Of a DNA stretch of 64,000 bases, positions 25,317 to 33,812 are shown in pieces. The position numbers and the translations under genes are program-made. The stretch spans positions 124,001 to 188,000 of the forward strand of contig UCII01000006.1 in the NCBI GenBank assembly GCA_900472485.1, read 5' to 3'. Numbering within the stretch: position 1 is the first letter of the stretch; every line of letters begins with the position of its first letter. The notes beneath the pieces are model-generated. The model was given only the letters and a program-made list of their open reading frames with translations. It searched no databases and was not told the origin of the DNA. This stretch comes from Hyphomicrobiales bacterium. Lineage in GTDB: Bacteria; Pseudomonadota; Alphaproteobacteria; Rhizobiales; Rhizobiaceae.

Positions 25317-26099
25317 TCATTCCTTCATGGCGCCGGGGCCGGGGGTGGCCTTTGGCGGCACCTTGCCGAGGATGATCATGCCGAGAACTTCGTCCTTGGT
25401 GACATCTTCCGTGCGGGCGTGGCCGACGACCTGGCCGTTTTTCATGACCGACACGCGGTCGGCAAGGTCGAAGACGTCGTGGATGTCGTGGCTGATGAGG
25501 AAGATGCCGATGCCCTCCTTCTTCAACTGCTTGATCAGTTCGCCGACCTGCGCCGTCTCCTGCGGGCCGAGTGCCGCGGTCGGCTCGTCCATGATCAGGA
25601 TGCGAGCATCGAAGAGGATGGCGCGGGCGATCGCGACCGACTGGCGCTGGCCGCCGGAGAGCGCCTTCACCGGCTCCTTGAAGCGCTTGAAGTTGGGGTT
25701 GAGGCGCCCCATCACTTCGCGGGCCTTGGCTTCCATCGCGACGTCATCGAGCGTGCCCCAGCGGGTCTGCAGCTCGCGGCCGAGATAGAGATTGGCAGCC
25801 GCGTCGACATTGTCGGCGACGGCGAGCGTCTGATAGATCGTCTCGATGCCGTATTTCTTGGCGTCGCGCGGGCTGCGGATATCGGCAGGCTCGCCGTTGA
25901 TCAGGATATCGCCGCTGTCGCGCTTGTAGGCGCCCGAGAGGATCTTGATCAGCGTCGACTTGCCGGCGCCGTTATGGCCGAGGAGCGCTACGACTTCGCC
26001 GGGGTAGAGATCGACCGAGGCGTTGTCGACCGCGTGGATGCCGCCGAAGGAGATGGAAATGTTCTTCATTTCCACAAGCGGAGTGGTTTGATCCGTCAT
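25317..26099 (-). CDS. xylG: Sugar ABC transporter ATP-binding protein (xylose type, single NBD)
   Basis: 260 residues containing one nucleotide-binding domain. Walker A is GHNGAGKST (residues ~42-50), the signature LSGGQRQ (~146-152), Walker [10 protein letters not shown] (~168-176), and the switch histidine is in [10 protein letters not shown]. coli XylG has two such domains (~510 residues), so here the protein must act as a homodimer, like FrcA. It follows the permease by 15 bases. Together with xylH and xylF it forms a CUT2-type importer. Confidence 0.9.
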   Translation of the reverse strand: MTDQTTPLVEMKNISISFGGIHAVDNASVDLYPGEVVALLGHNGAGKSTLIKILSGAYKRDSGDILINGEPADIRSPRDAKKYGIETIYQTLAVADNVDAAANLYLGRELQTRWGTLDDVAMEAKAREVMGRLNPNFKRFKEPVKALSGGQRQSVAIARAILFDARILIMDEPTAALGPQETAQVGELIKQLKKEGIGIFLISHDIHDVFDLADRVSVMKNGQVVGHARTEDVTKDEVLGMIILGKVPPKATPGPGAMKE

Positions 26100-26114
26100 G
26101 GTTCAGAATTCCTT

Positions 26115-27428
26115 TTACTTGGCGCGCGAGCGATAGACGATGTCGAGCCAGACGGCGATGACGAGTACGACGCCGACCACGACGTTCTGGATCGGCGTAT
26201 CGACATTGGCGAGCCCCATGCCCGATTGCAGCGACTGCATGACGAGGGCGCCGAGCATGGCGCCGGCGATGGTGCCGCTGCCGCCGGCAAGCGACGTGCC
26301 GCCGATGACGGCCGCGGCGATGGTGAAGAGTTCGTAGGTCGTGCCTTGCGAATTGGCGGCGGCGTTCAGGCGGGCGGTGGAGATAGCGGCGGCGACCGCC
26401 GCAAGCAAGCCCATCAGCCCGAAGATGCGCACCGTCACCCAGCGGGTCTTGATGCCGGCGAGCTCGGCTGCCTCCGGATTGCCGCCGATCGCGAAGACGT
26501 AGCGGCCAAAGCGCAGTCGGGTGGCGATGAAGGTCATGACAATGCCGATGCCGACGGCGATCAGCACGGGCACGGCGATGCCGTAGGGGATATCGAGCCC
26601 GGTTTCCGGCCAGGTAATATTGTGTTCGGTCGCGTATTTCTTCGCGATGCCGACCGGCCAGTAGTAGATGTTGAACACATAGATGGTGCCGAGGACCAGA
26701 ACCGAGCCGAGGATGGCGAGGAAATATTCGGCCCAGAGCGGGCGGCGCGGGAAGTTGAAGCGCTTGCGCTGATGCCGCCCGCCGATAATGCCGAGCACGA
26801 TGAAGACACAGGCGAGCACACCGAGTATCCAGCTCCAGGTGGCGCCGATCGAGCCTTCGGCACCGCCGCCCATGATGCGGAAAGTCGCGTCGAGCGGGGC
26901 GACCGTCTGGCCGCTGGTGACATACCAGGCAAGGCCACGCCAGGCGAGGAAGCCGCCGAGGGTGACGATGAAGGAGGGGACATTGAAGAAAGCGATGATC
27001 ACGCCCTGGAAGGTGCCGAGCAGCGTGCCGACCGCGAGGCCGCAGACCAGGGTAATCGCCCAGGTCCAGGAACTGTCGAAGCCGAGATAGGTCGGCAGAT
27101 ATTTTGCCTGTATGACGCCCATCACCATGGCGACGAAACCGAGCAGCGAGCCGACGGAAAGATCGATGTTGCGGGTGACGATGACGAGCACCATGCCGGT
27201 GGCGAGCACGGCGATTTCGCAAGTCTGTACGGAAAGGTTCCAGAGATTTCGAGGCGTCAGGAACAGGCCGCCGGTATAAAGATCGAAGCCGATCCAGATG
27301 ACCAGCAGTGCGCCGACCATACCGAGCAGGCGGGTATCGATTTCGGTTGCACGCAGGAAGCGCGTGATGGCGCCTTCTTCTGCATTGCGCGGACCGCTCG
27401 ATGTTGTGGAATGTGTCATGTCGGCCAT
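26115..27428 (-). CDS. xylH: Sugar ABC transporter permease (xylose type)
   Basis: 437 residues from the ATG at 27428, with GGGAG 12 bases before it; longer starts lack sites. About ten membrane helices. The CUT2 permease motifs are present: VTRNIDLSVGSLLGF, PSFIVTLGGFLAWRGL, and AIGGNPEAAELAGIKT, where the last forms the coupling helix contacting the ATPase. It imports pentose delivered by the binding protein. It is separated from xylF by 291 bases that contain a perfect 11-bp hairpin. Confidence 0.9.
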   Translation of the reverse strand: MADMTHSTTSSGPRNAEEGAITRFLRATEIDTRLLGMVGALLVIWIGFDLYTGGLFLTPRNLWNLSVQTCEIAVLATGMVLVIVTRNIDLSVGSLLGFVAMVMGVIQAKYLPTYLGFDSSWTWAITLVCGLAVGTLLGTFQGVIIAFFNVPSFIVTLGGFLAWRGLAWYVTSGQTVAPLDATFRIMGGGAEGSIGATWSWILGVLACVFIVLGIIGGRHQRKRFNFPRRPLWAEYFLAILGSVLVLGTIYVFNIYYWPVGIAKKYATEHNITWPETGLDIPYGIAVPVLIAVGIGIVMTFIATRLRFGRYVFAIGGNPEAAELAGIKTRWVTVRIFGLMGLLAAVAAAISTARLNAAANSQGTTYELFTIAAAVIGGTSLAGGSGTIAGAMLGALVMQSLQSGMGLANVDTPIQNVVVGVVLVIAVWLDIVYRSRAK

Positions 27429-27651
27429 CGCTTTGCCGTTCTCCCACTTGTTGGGCGCAGGCCCGCGAATGCTCTTTCTCGATCGCTGGGCAGTATCCGC
27501 GCTGGTCACAATAGACGTCATCGCTCGCCCATCCGGTTCTCCCGGGTCCACGACCGCCATCCGGCAGGCCGATCGGATATGCGATGACGCAACATATGCG
27601 GGAGGCCTTCATTCCCATTCTGGGCTTGGTTGCGGGCCTCTCATCCGCATT

Positions 27652-27684
27652 CGACGCCGCAATGGAGAGCCCCTTGCGGCGTCG
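27652..27684 (-). promoter_or_regulatory. Strong hairpin between xylF and xylH
   Basis: Perfect 11-bp stem CGACGCCGCAA / TTGCGGCGTCG with an 11-base loop, 35 bases past the xylF stop. With no T tract it is more likely a transcript-end stabiliser or partial attenuator that favours the binding protein over the permease. Confidence 0.6.
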
Positions 27685-27719
27685 GCATTATCTTCGGGTC
27701 AGCCCGTCAAGCCGGGTGC

Positions 27720-28760
27720 TTATTTGCAGGCAGCGACGCTGCCGGCCTTGACGCCCTGGCAGGCTTCAGCCTTGGAGATCCAGCCTGCGTCGATGACGAC
27801 GTTCAGGTTGTCCTTGGTGATCGGGATCGGGGTCAGGAAGACCGACTTCATGGCGACGTGTTTCGGGCCGCCGTTGAAGGTCTGAACGCCTTCGATCTGG
27901 TCCTGGGTCTTGCCGCCGGCAAGAGCGAGGGCGATTTCAGCGGCGCGCTTGCCGAGTTCGCGCGAGTCCTTCCAGACCGAAACGGTCTGCGTGCCGAGCG
28001 CGATGCGGTTCAGAGCGGCCTTGTCGGCATCCTGGCCGGAAACCGGCACGGAGCCTGCGAGCCCCTGGGCGTCGAGGGCAGCAACTGCGCCGCCGGCGGT
28101 GCCGTCGTTGGAGGCGACGACCGCGTCAACCTTGTTGTTGTTGGCGGTCAGGAACTGCTCCATGTTGCGCTGCGCGTTCTGCGGCAGCCAGCCGTCCGTA
28201 TAGGCTTCGCCGACGTTCTTGATCTTGCCGGCGTCGATGGCGGACTTCAGCACTTCGATCTGGCCGGAGAACAGGAAGTCGGCGTTCGGGTCGGACGACG
28301 AACCCTTGATGAAGACATAGTTGCCTTCCGGCTTTGCCTTCAGCACTTCGCGAGCCTGCATACGGCCCACTTCCTTGTTGTCGAAGGTGATGTAGAAGGC
28401 TGCCGGATTTTCGATCAGGCGGTCATAGCCGACAACCGGAATGCCTTCGTCGGCGGCCTTTTCAACGGCCGGGCCGATGGCATCGGAATCCTGGGCGAGA
28501 ATGATGAGGGCGTTGGCACCTTGCGAAATCAGCGACTCGACATCGGTCAGCTGCTTGGAAGCGGACGACTGGGCGTCGGCGGAAATATACTTGGCGCCGG
28601 CGGCTGCAAGCGCTTTCTTGATGGCTGCTTCATCCGTCTTCCAACGCTCTTCCTGGAAGTTCGACCAGGAAACGCCGACGACGAGATCCTTGGCGAAGGC
28701 AGTGGTCTGCATGGTCAAAACGATGGCCGCGCCCGCAGCCAGCTTGATGAAAGCTTTCAT
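27720..28760 (-). CDS. xylF: D-xylose ABC transporter substrate-binding protein
   Basis: 346 residues with a signal peptide (residues 1-23, TTAFA|K). The periplasmic-binding fold is well conserved with Xyl[16 protein letters not shown] near the start, PVVGYDRLI and [11 protein letters not shown] in the hinge region, [16 protein letters not shown] and [12 protein letters not shown], then [19 protein letters not shown]. These positions hold the sugar-contact residues of E. coli XylF. It is the first gene of xylFHG and is divergent from the ROK regulator with a perfect operator-like palindrome between. Confidence 0.92.
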   Translation of the reverse strand: MKAFIKLAAGAAIVLTMQTTAFAKDLVVGVSWSNFQEERWKTDEAAIKKALAAAGAKYISADAQSSASKQLTDVESLISQGANALIILAQDSDAIGPAVEKAADEGIPVVGYDRLIENPAAFYITFDNKEVGRMQAREVLKAKPEGNYVFIKGSSSDPNADFLFSGQIEVLKSAIDAGKIKNVGEAYTDGWLPQNAQRNMEQFLTANNNKVDAVVASNDGTAGGAVAALDAQGLAGSVPVSGQDADKAALNRIALGTQTVSVWKDSRELGKRAAEIALALAGGKTQDQIEGVQTFNGGPKHVAMKSVFLTPIPITKDNLNVVIDAGWISKAEACQGVKAGSVAACK

Positions 28761-28847
28761 GTGATCCTCCCGAGTGAATGCGACCGCACGTATCCTGAAC
28801 TCCCGTCGGCCGCGGCGAAAATGCTGACAAGAAAAGCTTTGGACTTT

Positions 28848-28866
28848 TTTCTCGACAGTCGAGAAA
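28848..28866. promoter_or_regulatory. Perfect 19-bp palindrome, probable XylR operator
   Basis: TTTCTCGAC-A-GTCGAGAAA: nine-base arms around a single central base, in the gap between xylF (start 28760) and the ROK regulator (start 28984). Position and symmetry fit a repressor site for both genes; direct binding is inferred. Confidence 0.7.
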
Positions 28867-28983
28867 TTTAGTGTCAGAGATTTTTTCAGCTGTCAACACC
28901 CGCATCGCCAGGTTTCATCGGTCATCCGAAAAAGCTATCACGGGCTGCGGAGGAGGAGGGTTGAATGAGCAGGGAGTTCGCCG

Positions 28984-30225
28984 ATGCTGGCCAAATCGAG
29001 CACCGAATTGGTCCGTCAAAAGAACAGCGCTTTGGTCCTGTCGGCGCTGCGCCGGCATGGCCCGCTTGCCCATACCGAGCTTTCTGATTTCACGAAGCTC
29101 TCCTCCGCGACCGTATCGGTCATCACGGCGGATCTCGAGCGGGCGCAGATCATCGAAAAGGCGGAGCAACAGGCGGCCGGCGGCCGCGGGCGGCCGCGCG
29201 TCCTGTTTTCGCAACGGCGCGATTGCGGCTATCTGATCGTCGTCGTCATCTCGTCGGATGCCGTGCAATATTCGCTCGTCGATTATACCGGTCGGCTGAT
29301 CGACCGCTTTACCGAGGACAGGCAACAGAACGCTACGGGTGTCGAGAGTTTCGTGGCCGGATTGCGCGATGCCCTAAACCGGATCGTCACCCGCTCGCAA
29401 CTATCGCGCGAAAAGGTGCTGATGATCTCGATCAGCAGCAAGGGGCTTGTCGGTGCTTCGGAGCCAGTGCTGCGCTGGTCGCCGATCTTCGGGCGCGAGG
29501 AAATCGATTTCGCTGCCGTGCTTCGCGACGAATGGTCGGCGCAGATCATTCTCGGCAACGAGACTTTGCTGGTGGCTGCCGCGCTCGGGCGGCAGGAAGA
29601 AATCGATACGCGCGGTGATTTTCGCGCAATGGCGGCGCTATCGCTCGGCCATAGCATCGGGCTTGGTATCGTACGCCGAGACCATGAAGGCCATCACCAG
29701 ATATCGGCACCGAATTTCGGGCATATGATGCATGTGCCCGGCGGCGGCCTTTGCCGCTGCGGCGCGCGGGGATGTATCGAGGCGTATGCCGGTTTCTACG
29801 CCATGCTGCGCACGGCCTTCGACGTGCCGCTCGATACGATCCCGGCGAAGTTCGTGCCGATCGCCGAGCTCGACAAGATCGCCGCGAGCGCGCGCCACGG
29901 GGGGCGCCGCAATGTACTGGCCTTTCGCCAGGCCGGCCTGGCGCTCGGCAACGGCCTTTCGCGTGTCTTGAGCCTGCACGAGCGAATGCCGATCGTCATC
30001 ACAGGGCCGGGCGTACGCTACTATGATCTGCTGATCGAGGGCATAACCGAAGGTTTGGCGGAATCGCATGTCGTGCGCATGGAGGGTATGCCGGAGCTGC
30101 GAGTCATCGTCGACGAGCCAACGCTCGTCTTCGAAGGGCATCTGGACCGCGCATTCTCGATCATCGACAATGATATCGTGAAGAGGGGAGGCTCGATCGT
30201 GGAGCTGCGCGACCAAGCGGGCTGA
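28984..30225 (+). CDS. xylR: ROK family transcriptional regulator (XylR-like)
   Basis: 413 residues. A winged helix at residues ~12-70 (LVLSALRRHGPLAHTELSD, SSATVSVITADLE) is followed by a ROK domain. The ROK zinc motif is intact: GHMMHVPGGGLCRCGARGCIEA (His plus three Cys). GGGAG precedes the ATG. Its place divergent from xylFHG makes it the probable xylose-responsive repressor. The sugar-kinase ATP site is degenerate, as in other ROK regulators. Confidence 0.88.
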   Translation: MLAKSSTELVRQKNSALVLSALRRHGPLAHTELSDFTKLSSATVSVITADLERAQIIEKAEQQAAGGRGRPRVLFSQRRDCGYLIVVVISSDAVQYSLVDYTGRLIDRFTEDRQQNATGVESFVAGLRDALNRIVTRSQLSREKVLMISISSKGLVGASEPVLRWSPIFGREEIDFAAVLRDEWSAQIILGNETLLVAAALGRQEEIDTRGDFRAMAALSLGHSIGLGIVRRDHEGHHQISAPNFGHMMHVPGGGLCRCGARGCIEAYAGFYAMLRTAFDVPLDTIPAKFVPIAELDKIAASARHGGRRNVLAFRQAGLALGNGLSRVLSLHERMPIVITGPGVRYYDLLIEGITEGLAESHVVRMEGMPELRVIVDEPTLVFEGHLDRAFSIIDNDIVKRGGSIVELRDQAG

Positions 30226-30295
30226 GAGGCGTGAGGACAGGGCAAGGCTTAGCAATGCGCTTGGCCGTAGGGGTCGTCATTTTAATCAATCTGCA

Positions 30296-30919
30296 TCAAT
30301 CTGCCAGGCCTAAAGGCTGTTCGTCTTCGCGGACCTGAAGAATACGGTCGATCAGCCCCCATTCCAGAGCTTCTTCCGCCGTCATGAAGTGGTCGCGGTC
30401 CATGGCGCGTTCGAACTCTTCATAGGAGCGGCCGCAATGCTCGGCATAGAGCCGCGTCATGCGGTGTTTCGTTCGCCTCATTTCTTCCGCGTGGATAAAG
30501 ATGTCCGATGCCTGTCCCTGGAAGCCGCCCAATGGCTGGTGAATATGGATGCTGGCATTTGGAAGCGCGGAGCGCTCACCCGGCTGGCCGGACATCAAGA
30601 GAAAGGAGCCCATCGAACGGGCGGTTCCCATGCACAGCGTATGCACCGGCGCACGAACGTAACGCATGGTGTCATACATTGCGAGACCGCTGGTCACGAC
30701 GCCACCGGGCGAATTGATGTAGAGATGGATCGGCCTCTTGGGATTCTCGGCTTCGAGAAACAGCAGTTGCGCGCAGACGAGAGCTGAGACGTCGTCGTTG
30801 ACCTCGCCATTCAGGAAGATGATTCTCTCGCGCAGCAGGCGGGAATAGATGTCGAAAGATCGCTCCCCTCTGCTGGACTGCTCGACGACCATAGGGACGA
30901 GTTGCATCGCTTCGCGCAT
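30296..30919 (-). CDS. clpP: ATP-dependent Clp protease proteolytic subunit (paralogue)
   Basis: 207 residues. The catalytic triad is intact: Ser102 ([13 protein letters not shown]), His127 (IHIHQPLGG) and Asp176 (DRDHF). The oxyanion strand PGG (residues 71-73) is present. Canonical ClpP reads GQAASMGA at the serine loop; GTARSMGS here marks a paralogue. No clpX or tig is adjacent, so it is not the main ClpP locus. It probably assembles in a tetradecamer with or beside the housekeeping subunit and works with ClpX or ClpA. Confidence 0.92.
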   Translation of the reverse strand: MREAMQLVPMVVEQSSRGERSFDIYSRLLRERIIFLNGEVNDDVSALVCAQLLFLEAENPKRPIHLYINSPGGVVTSGLAMYDTMRYVRAPVHTLCMGTARSMGSFLLMSGQPGERSALPNASIHIHQPLGGFQGQASDIFIHAEEMRRTKHRMTRLYAEHCGRSYEEFERAMDRDHFMTAEEALEWGLIDRILQVREDEQPLGLAD

Positions 30920-30963
30920 CGGCGAACTCCAATGTTCTTGAAATTGTTGATCTATTCAGAGCG

Positions 30964-31323
30964 TCAGGCGGCGCGCATGACGGTCAGGCCGTTGTTGTTT
31001 GCCGCTTCCCTTTCAGGCTCACGAAGCCGCGCATCGTCGAGCTCGTGGATGATCCGAAGACTTGTACCGCCGTTTGCATTCGGGGTGATCCTGAAGGTCA
31101 CGTTGCTTTCGAGGAAGGGCGGTGCGTCGTCTCTCAGCCTGTAGCTGACTTCTTCGCCCGGCGTGACCGATATTGCCTCGGGATTGGCCAAGGCCTCCTG
31201 CGGCAGCCAGTTTTGGCGAAGCTCAGGGGTGCTGATTGCACGCCAGACTTTCTGCGGCGGTTCGTCGAGCTGGTATTCCAGCTCGATGCCGTTCTTTCGC
31301 TCAGGGATCTCGGGATTGTTCAT
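30964..31323 (-). CDS. SRPBCC / AHSA1 family protein
   Basis: 119 residues from the ATG at 31323, which overlaps the ArsR gene stop as ATGA. The AHSA1-type opening ELEYQLDEPPQKVWRAISTPELRQNWL gives the first strand and helix of the START-like fold, and TSLRIIHEL is the late strand. Such proteins pair with ArsR regulators in two-gene operons and bind a small hydrophobic ligand or act as a chaperone-like factor. The ligand is unknown. Confidence 0.85.
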   Translation of the reverse strand: MNNPEIPERKNGIELEYQLDEPPQKVWRAISTPELRQNWLPQEALANPEAISVTPGEEVSYRLRDDAPPFLESNVTFRITPNANGGTSLRIIHELDDARLREPEREAANNNGLTVMRAA

Positions 31324-31634
31324 TGATCCATATCCTTCAGCAACACCTTGAGAGCTTCGATGCGGGCGGGCCAGTATGCGCGGTATTTCGCCAGCCATTG
31401 GGCGATGAGGGCAAGCCCCTCCGGATCGACTTCGTAATTCACGAAACGCCCCTGTCGTTCTTCCCTGACCAGCCCGGCGCTTCGCAGAACCGCGAGATGC
31501 TGGGACATGGCCGGCTGGCTGATGTCGATACCTTCACGCAGGGCGCTGGCATTCATGCCGCCCGTCGCCAGCTTCTCGAAGATGGCGCGGCGGGTCGGAT
31601 CGGCCAAAGCCCGGAATATCTCATTCTCTATCAT
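31320..31634 (-). CDS. ArsR family winged-helix regulator
   Basis: 104 residues. The helix-turn-helix spans residues ~8-75 (RALADPTRRAIFEKLATGGMN, ISQPAMSQHLAVLRSAGLV, then the wing QGRFVNYEVDPEG). It lacks the metal-binding cysteines of ArsR/SmtB proper and belongs to the SdpR-like branch. It is the first gene of a coupled pair with the SRPBCC protein, and probably autorepresses. Confidence 0.9.
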   Translation of the reverse strand: MIENEIFRALADPTRRAIFEKLATGGMNASALREGIDISQPAMSQHLAVLRSAGLVREERQGRFVNYEVDPEGLALIAQWLAKYRAYWPARIEALKVLLKDMDQ

Positions 31635-31716
31635 GGCAAACAGATAAGCATAGACTTATGTGATTCGCAAGAGGTTCCATCCAGGTCTCTATGGGAGCTC
31701 CGGATCGCGCCAAAGA

Positions 31717-31753
31717 AAAAGTCCGCCGCGAACGGAGATCGCGGCGGACTTTT
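31717..31753 (-). terminator. Rho-independent terminator of idhA
   Basis: Perfect 15-bp inverted repeat (AAAAGTCCGCCGCGA and its complement) with a 7-base loop, followed on the minus strand by TTTCTTTG. It begins 35 bases after the idhA stop. Confidence 0.85.
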
Positions 31754-31787
31754 GGGAGGATCACATTCCTTGAGGAATGGAGACGGC

Positions 31788-32780
31788 TCAGTCGATCTTT
31801 ACCAGACGGCCTTCCTTGACCGACTGCAGGGCAGCATCCGCCAGCTTCAGCGCGGCAAGACCATCGGCACCCGATGGTGTGATGGTGGTGCCTTTTTCGA
31901 TCGCGGCGATGAAGCTTGCGATCTCGTTGGCATAGGCTTCGGTGTAGCGCGTCATGAAGAAATCATGCAGCGGCGGGCGGGTGTAGCCATCGCCGTTGGC
32001 GACTTCGATGGAGAAGGGGCGCTGGTTTTCAGCCGAAACCAGGCCCTTCGAGCCATGGATCTCGATGCGCTGATCGTAGCCGTAGGTGGCGCGACGCGAG
32101 TTGGATATGATTGCCTGCTTGCCAGATGCCGTCTGGAGGATGACAGAAACGCTGTCGTAATCGCCGGCTTCGCCGATTGCCTTGTCGACCAGAACGGCGG
32201 CAGTTGCAGTGACGGCGACGGGCTCTTCGCCGAGGAGGAAGCGCGCCATGTCGAAGTCATGGATCGTCATGTCGCGGAAGATGCCGCCGGAGCGCTTGAT
32301 GTAATCGACGGGCGGGGCACCCGGATCGCGCGAGGTGATCGTCACCATTTCGACCGTGCCGATACGGCCTTCGTCGATGGCTTTCTTCACAGCCATGAAA
32401 TGTGGGTCGAAGCGGCGGTTGAAGCCGACCATCAGCTTGCCCTTGGTCTCATTGACGACCTTGATGCAGGTTTGGACACGGGCGACGTCGAGATCGACAG
32501 GCTTTTCGCAGAAGATGGCCTTACCTGCGCGGGAGAAGCGCTCGATCAGATCGGCATGGGTATCGGTCGGCGTGCAGATGACGACGGCATCGATATCCTT
32601 GGCGGCTTCGATCGCTTCGATGGTGCGGACTTCGCAGCCATAGGCGGACGCGATTGCTTCCGCGGCCGCCGGAAAGGCATCCGCGACGGCGACGAGCTTG
32701 GCATTGGCATCGCCGCTGACGGCTTTTGCATGCACCTTGCCGATGCGTCCGGCGCCGAGCAGACCAAATCTGACAGTCAT
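31788..32780 (-). CDS. idhA: Inositol 2-dehydrogenase
   Basis: 330 residues from the ATG at 32780, with GGAGG 5 bases before it. An N-terminal Rossmann fold (GLLGAGRIGKVHAKA, residues 5-19) is followed by the GFO/IDH/MocA domain. The catalytic EKPVD (Lys in EKP), NRRFDPHF and SGGIFRDMTIHDFD motifs match inositol dehydrogenases. It oxidises myo-inositol to 2-keto-myo-inositol using NAD+. The rest of the iol pathway is not in the window, so it is a lone gene, as in other rhizobia. A GGAA-N6-TTCC site upstream suggests control by IolR. Confidence 0.88.
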   Translation of the reverse strand: MTVRFGLLGAGRIGKVHAKAVSGDANAKLVAVADAFPAAAEAIASAYGCEVRTIEAIEAAKDIDAVVICTPTDTHADLIERFSRAGKAIFCEKPVDLDVARVQTCIKVVNETKGKLMVGFNRRFDPHFMAVKKAIDEGRIGTVEMVTITSRDPGAPPVDYIKRSGGIFRDMTIHDFDMARFLLGEEPVAVTATAAVLVDKAIGEAGDYDSVSVILQTASGKQAIISNSRRATYGYDQRIEIHGSKGLVSAENQRPFSIEVANGDGYTRPPLHDFFMTRYTEAYANEIASFIAAIEKGTTITPSGADGLAALKLADAALQSVKEGRLVKID

Positions 32781-32794
32781 TTTTACCTCCCTGG

Positions 32795-32816
32795 ATTCGG
32801 AATAAATGGACCGAAT
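32795..32816. promoter_or_regulatory. ATTCGG-N10-CCGAAT dyad upstream of idhA
   Basis: Perfect 6-bp inverted arms across 10 bases, 15 bases before the idhA ATG. Location overlaps the leader; a regulatory role is inferred from symmetry. Confidence 0.4.
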
Positions 32817-32828
32817 GTAAATCTCTAT

Positions 32829-32842
32829 GGAATTTTCATTCC
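32829..32842. promoter_or_regulatory. IolR-like operator, GGAA-N6-TTCC
   Basis: GGAA-TTTTCA-TTCC inside a longer ATGGAAT-N4-ATTCCAT dyad. The GGAA-N6-TTCC pattern is, to my recollection, the motif reported for the RpiR-type repressor IolR of Sinorhizobium meliloti inositol genes. Position before idhA fits. Confidence 0.6.
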
Positions 32843-33010
32843 ATTTTCCGATGGCGGCGTCAAGCCGCCTGGACTTCACAATCTCAAAATCGCCGTTCGA
32901 TGGCTGCTTAGCCGAAATCCGTCCGCGAAACCTTATTTTATGCAGACGGCTTCACAATTTTCCCGATGATGCGTTAAAGACATGTCTTCTTGAACAGGCA
33001 AAAGAGACCC

Positions 33011-33277
33011 ATGCAACTGATCGATCCCAGCCATCCCATCTACAAGCCGCTTTGGGTACGCATTCTCATCGTGGCTGTCTGCTTTGGCTGGGCAGCGGTG
33101 GAAACGCTTGGCTCACAGCCATTCTGGGCGATGCTGTCGGGCGCGCTCGGCGCCTATTCGGCGTGGATGCTGCTCTTGAATTTCAAGCCGCAACCGCCTG
33201 CAGCAGCAACCAGCGATGCGTCCGCGCAGGACGATGCCGCCGAGGATGATGAGCCGCCCTCCGAGGACAAGAAATAA
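33011..33277 (+). CDS. Small membrane protein with acidic tail, unknown function
   Basis: 88 residues from the ATG at 33011 (AAAGAG upstream). Hydrophobic segments at about residues 17-32 and 37-56 are followed by a Pro/Ala/Asp/Glu-rich tail (PQPPAAATSDASAQDDAAED). I do not recognise the family. Its last base is immediately adjacent to the stop of the convergent HPD-containing gene. Confidence 0.6.
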   Translation: MQLIDPSHPIYKPLWVRILIVAVCFGWAAVETLGSQPFWAMLSGALGAYSAWMLLLNFKPQPPAAATSDASAQDDAAEDDEPPSEDKK

Positions 33278-33751
33278 TCATCGTCCGAGGCGGCGTATGG
33301 CTTCGTCGATCAGCTGGTTGGCTAGCGTCATGCGGATCGTCGCCTGTTCGCGGAAGAGGGCAGCGACGCTGTCTGGATGATTGGCCTTGGCGAAGCTGCG
33401 GCGTTTTTCCTGCAGAGCTTCGCGTGTGAGGTCGGAGGTGATTGCGAGCTCGGCGGCAACCTCTTCCCGCGATGTTCGTGCCAGATGTTCTGGCATGATC
33501 GGCAGCTCCGGCTTTTGCGGAGCGGGTTCGGGCTCCGGGTCCGGGCCCGGCAAGATGACGGGATCGCCGAGATTGTCGCGGTAGGCTTCGTCTGGCCGGT
33601 GGGTGTCCGGCGTCTCGCCGCCTAGCACCGTTGCGGCAAAGCTGACGTTCAGACCGCGGATGCGATGCGCGGCCTCTTCCTGTTCCGCAGCTTCCTCTTC
33701 ACCGTCGAGGCGATCGAGCACGGATTGAAACAATGATTGCTTGAACAACAT
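33278..33751 (-). CDS. Unknown protein with C-terminal J-domain-like HPD segment
   Basis: 157 residues from the ATG at 33751 (GGAG 8 bases upstream). The middle is Pro-rich (PGPDPEPEPAPQKPELP). The last ~55 residues (LTREALQEKRRSFAKANHPDS, then a long helix to IDEAIRRLGR) have the helix II-HPD-helix III order of a J domain, with the HPD tripeptide that contacts Hsp70. Helix I is weak, so this is a reduced or divergent J domain. It may recruit DnaK to an unknown client. No membrane anchor is visible. Confidence 0.6.
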   Translation of the reverse strand: MLFKQSLFQSVLDRLDGEEEAAEQEEAAHRIRGLNVSFAATVLGGETPDTHRPDEAYRDNLGDPVILPGPDPEPEPAPQKPELPIMPEHLARTSREEVAAELAITSDLTREALQEKRRSFAKANHPDSVAALFREQATIRMTLANQLIDEAIRRLGR

Positions 33752-33812
33752 ACGTGGTCTCCACGCCAAGCTTCATAGGAGAGGAAGTTGGCGCGGAGCT
33801 TATGGTTTGCAT

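Noticed and set aside
25281..27587. A 768-residue open frame on the plus strand, antisense to xylG and xylH
   Set aside because: Its translation is rich in Asp, His, Arg and Glu without any domain, while the opposite strand encodes clear ABC transporter proteins. It is a high-GC codon-bias shadow, as are the long antisense frames at 10926-12314, 36414-37352, 39301-40752 and 50511-52082.
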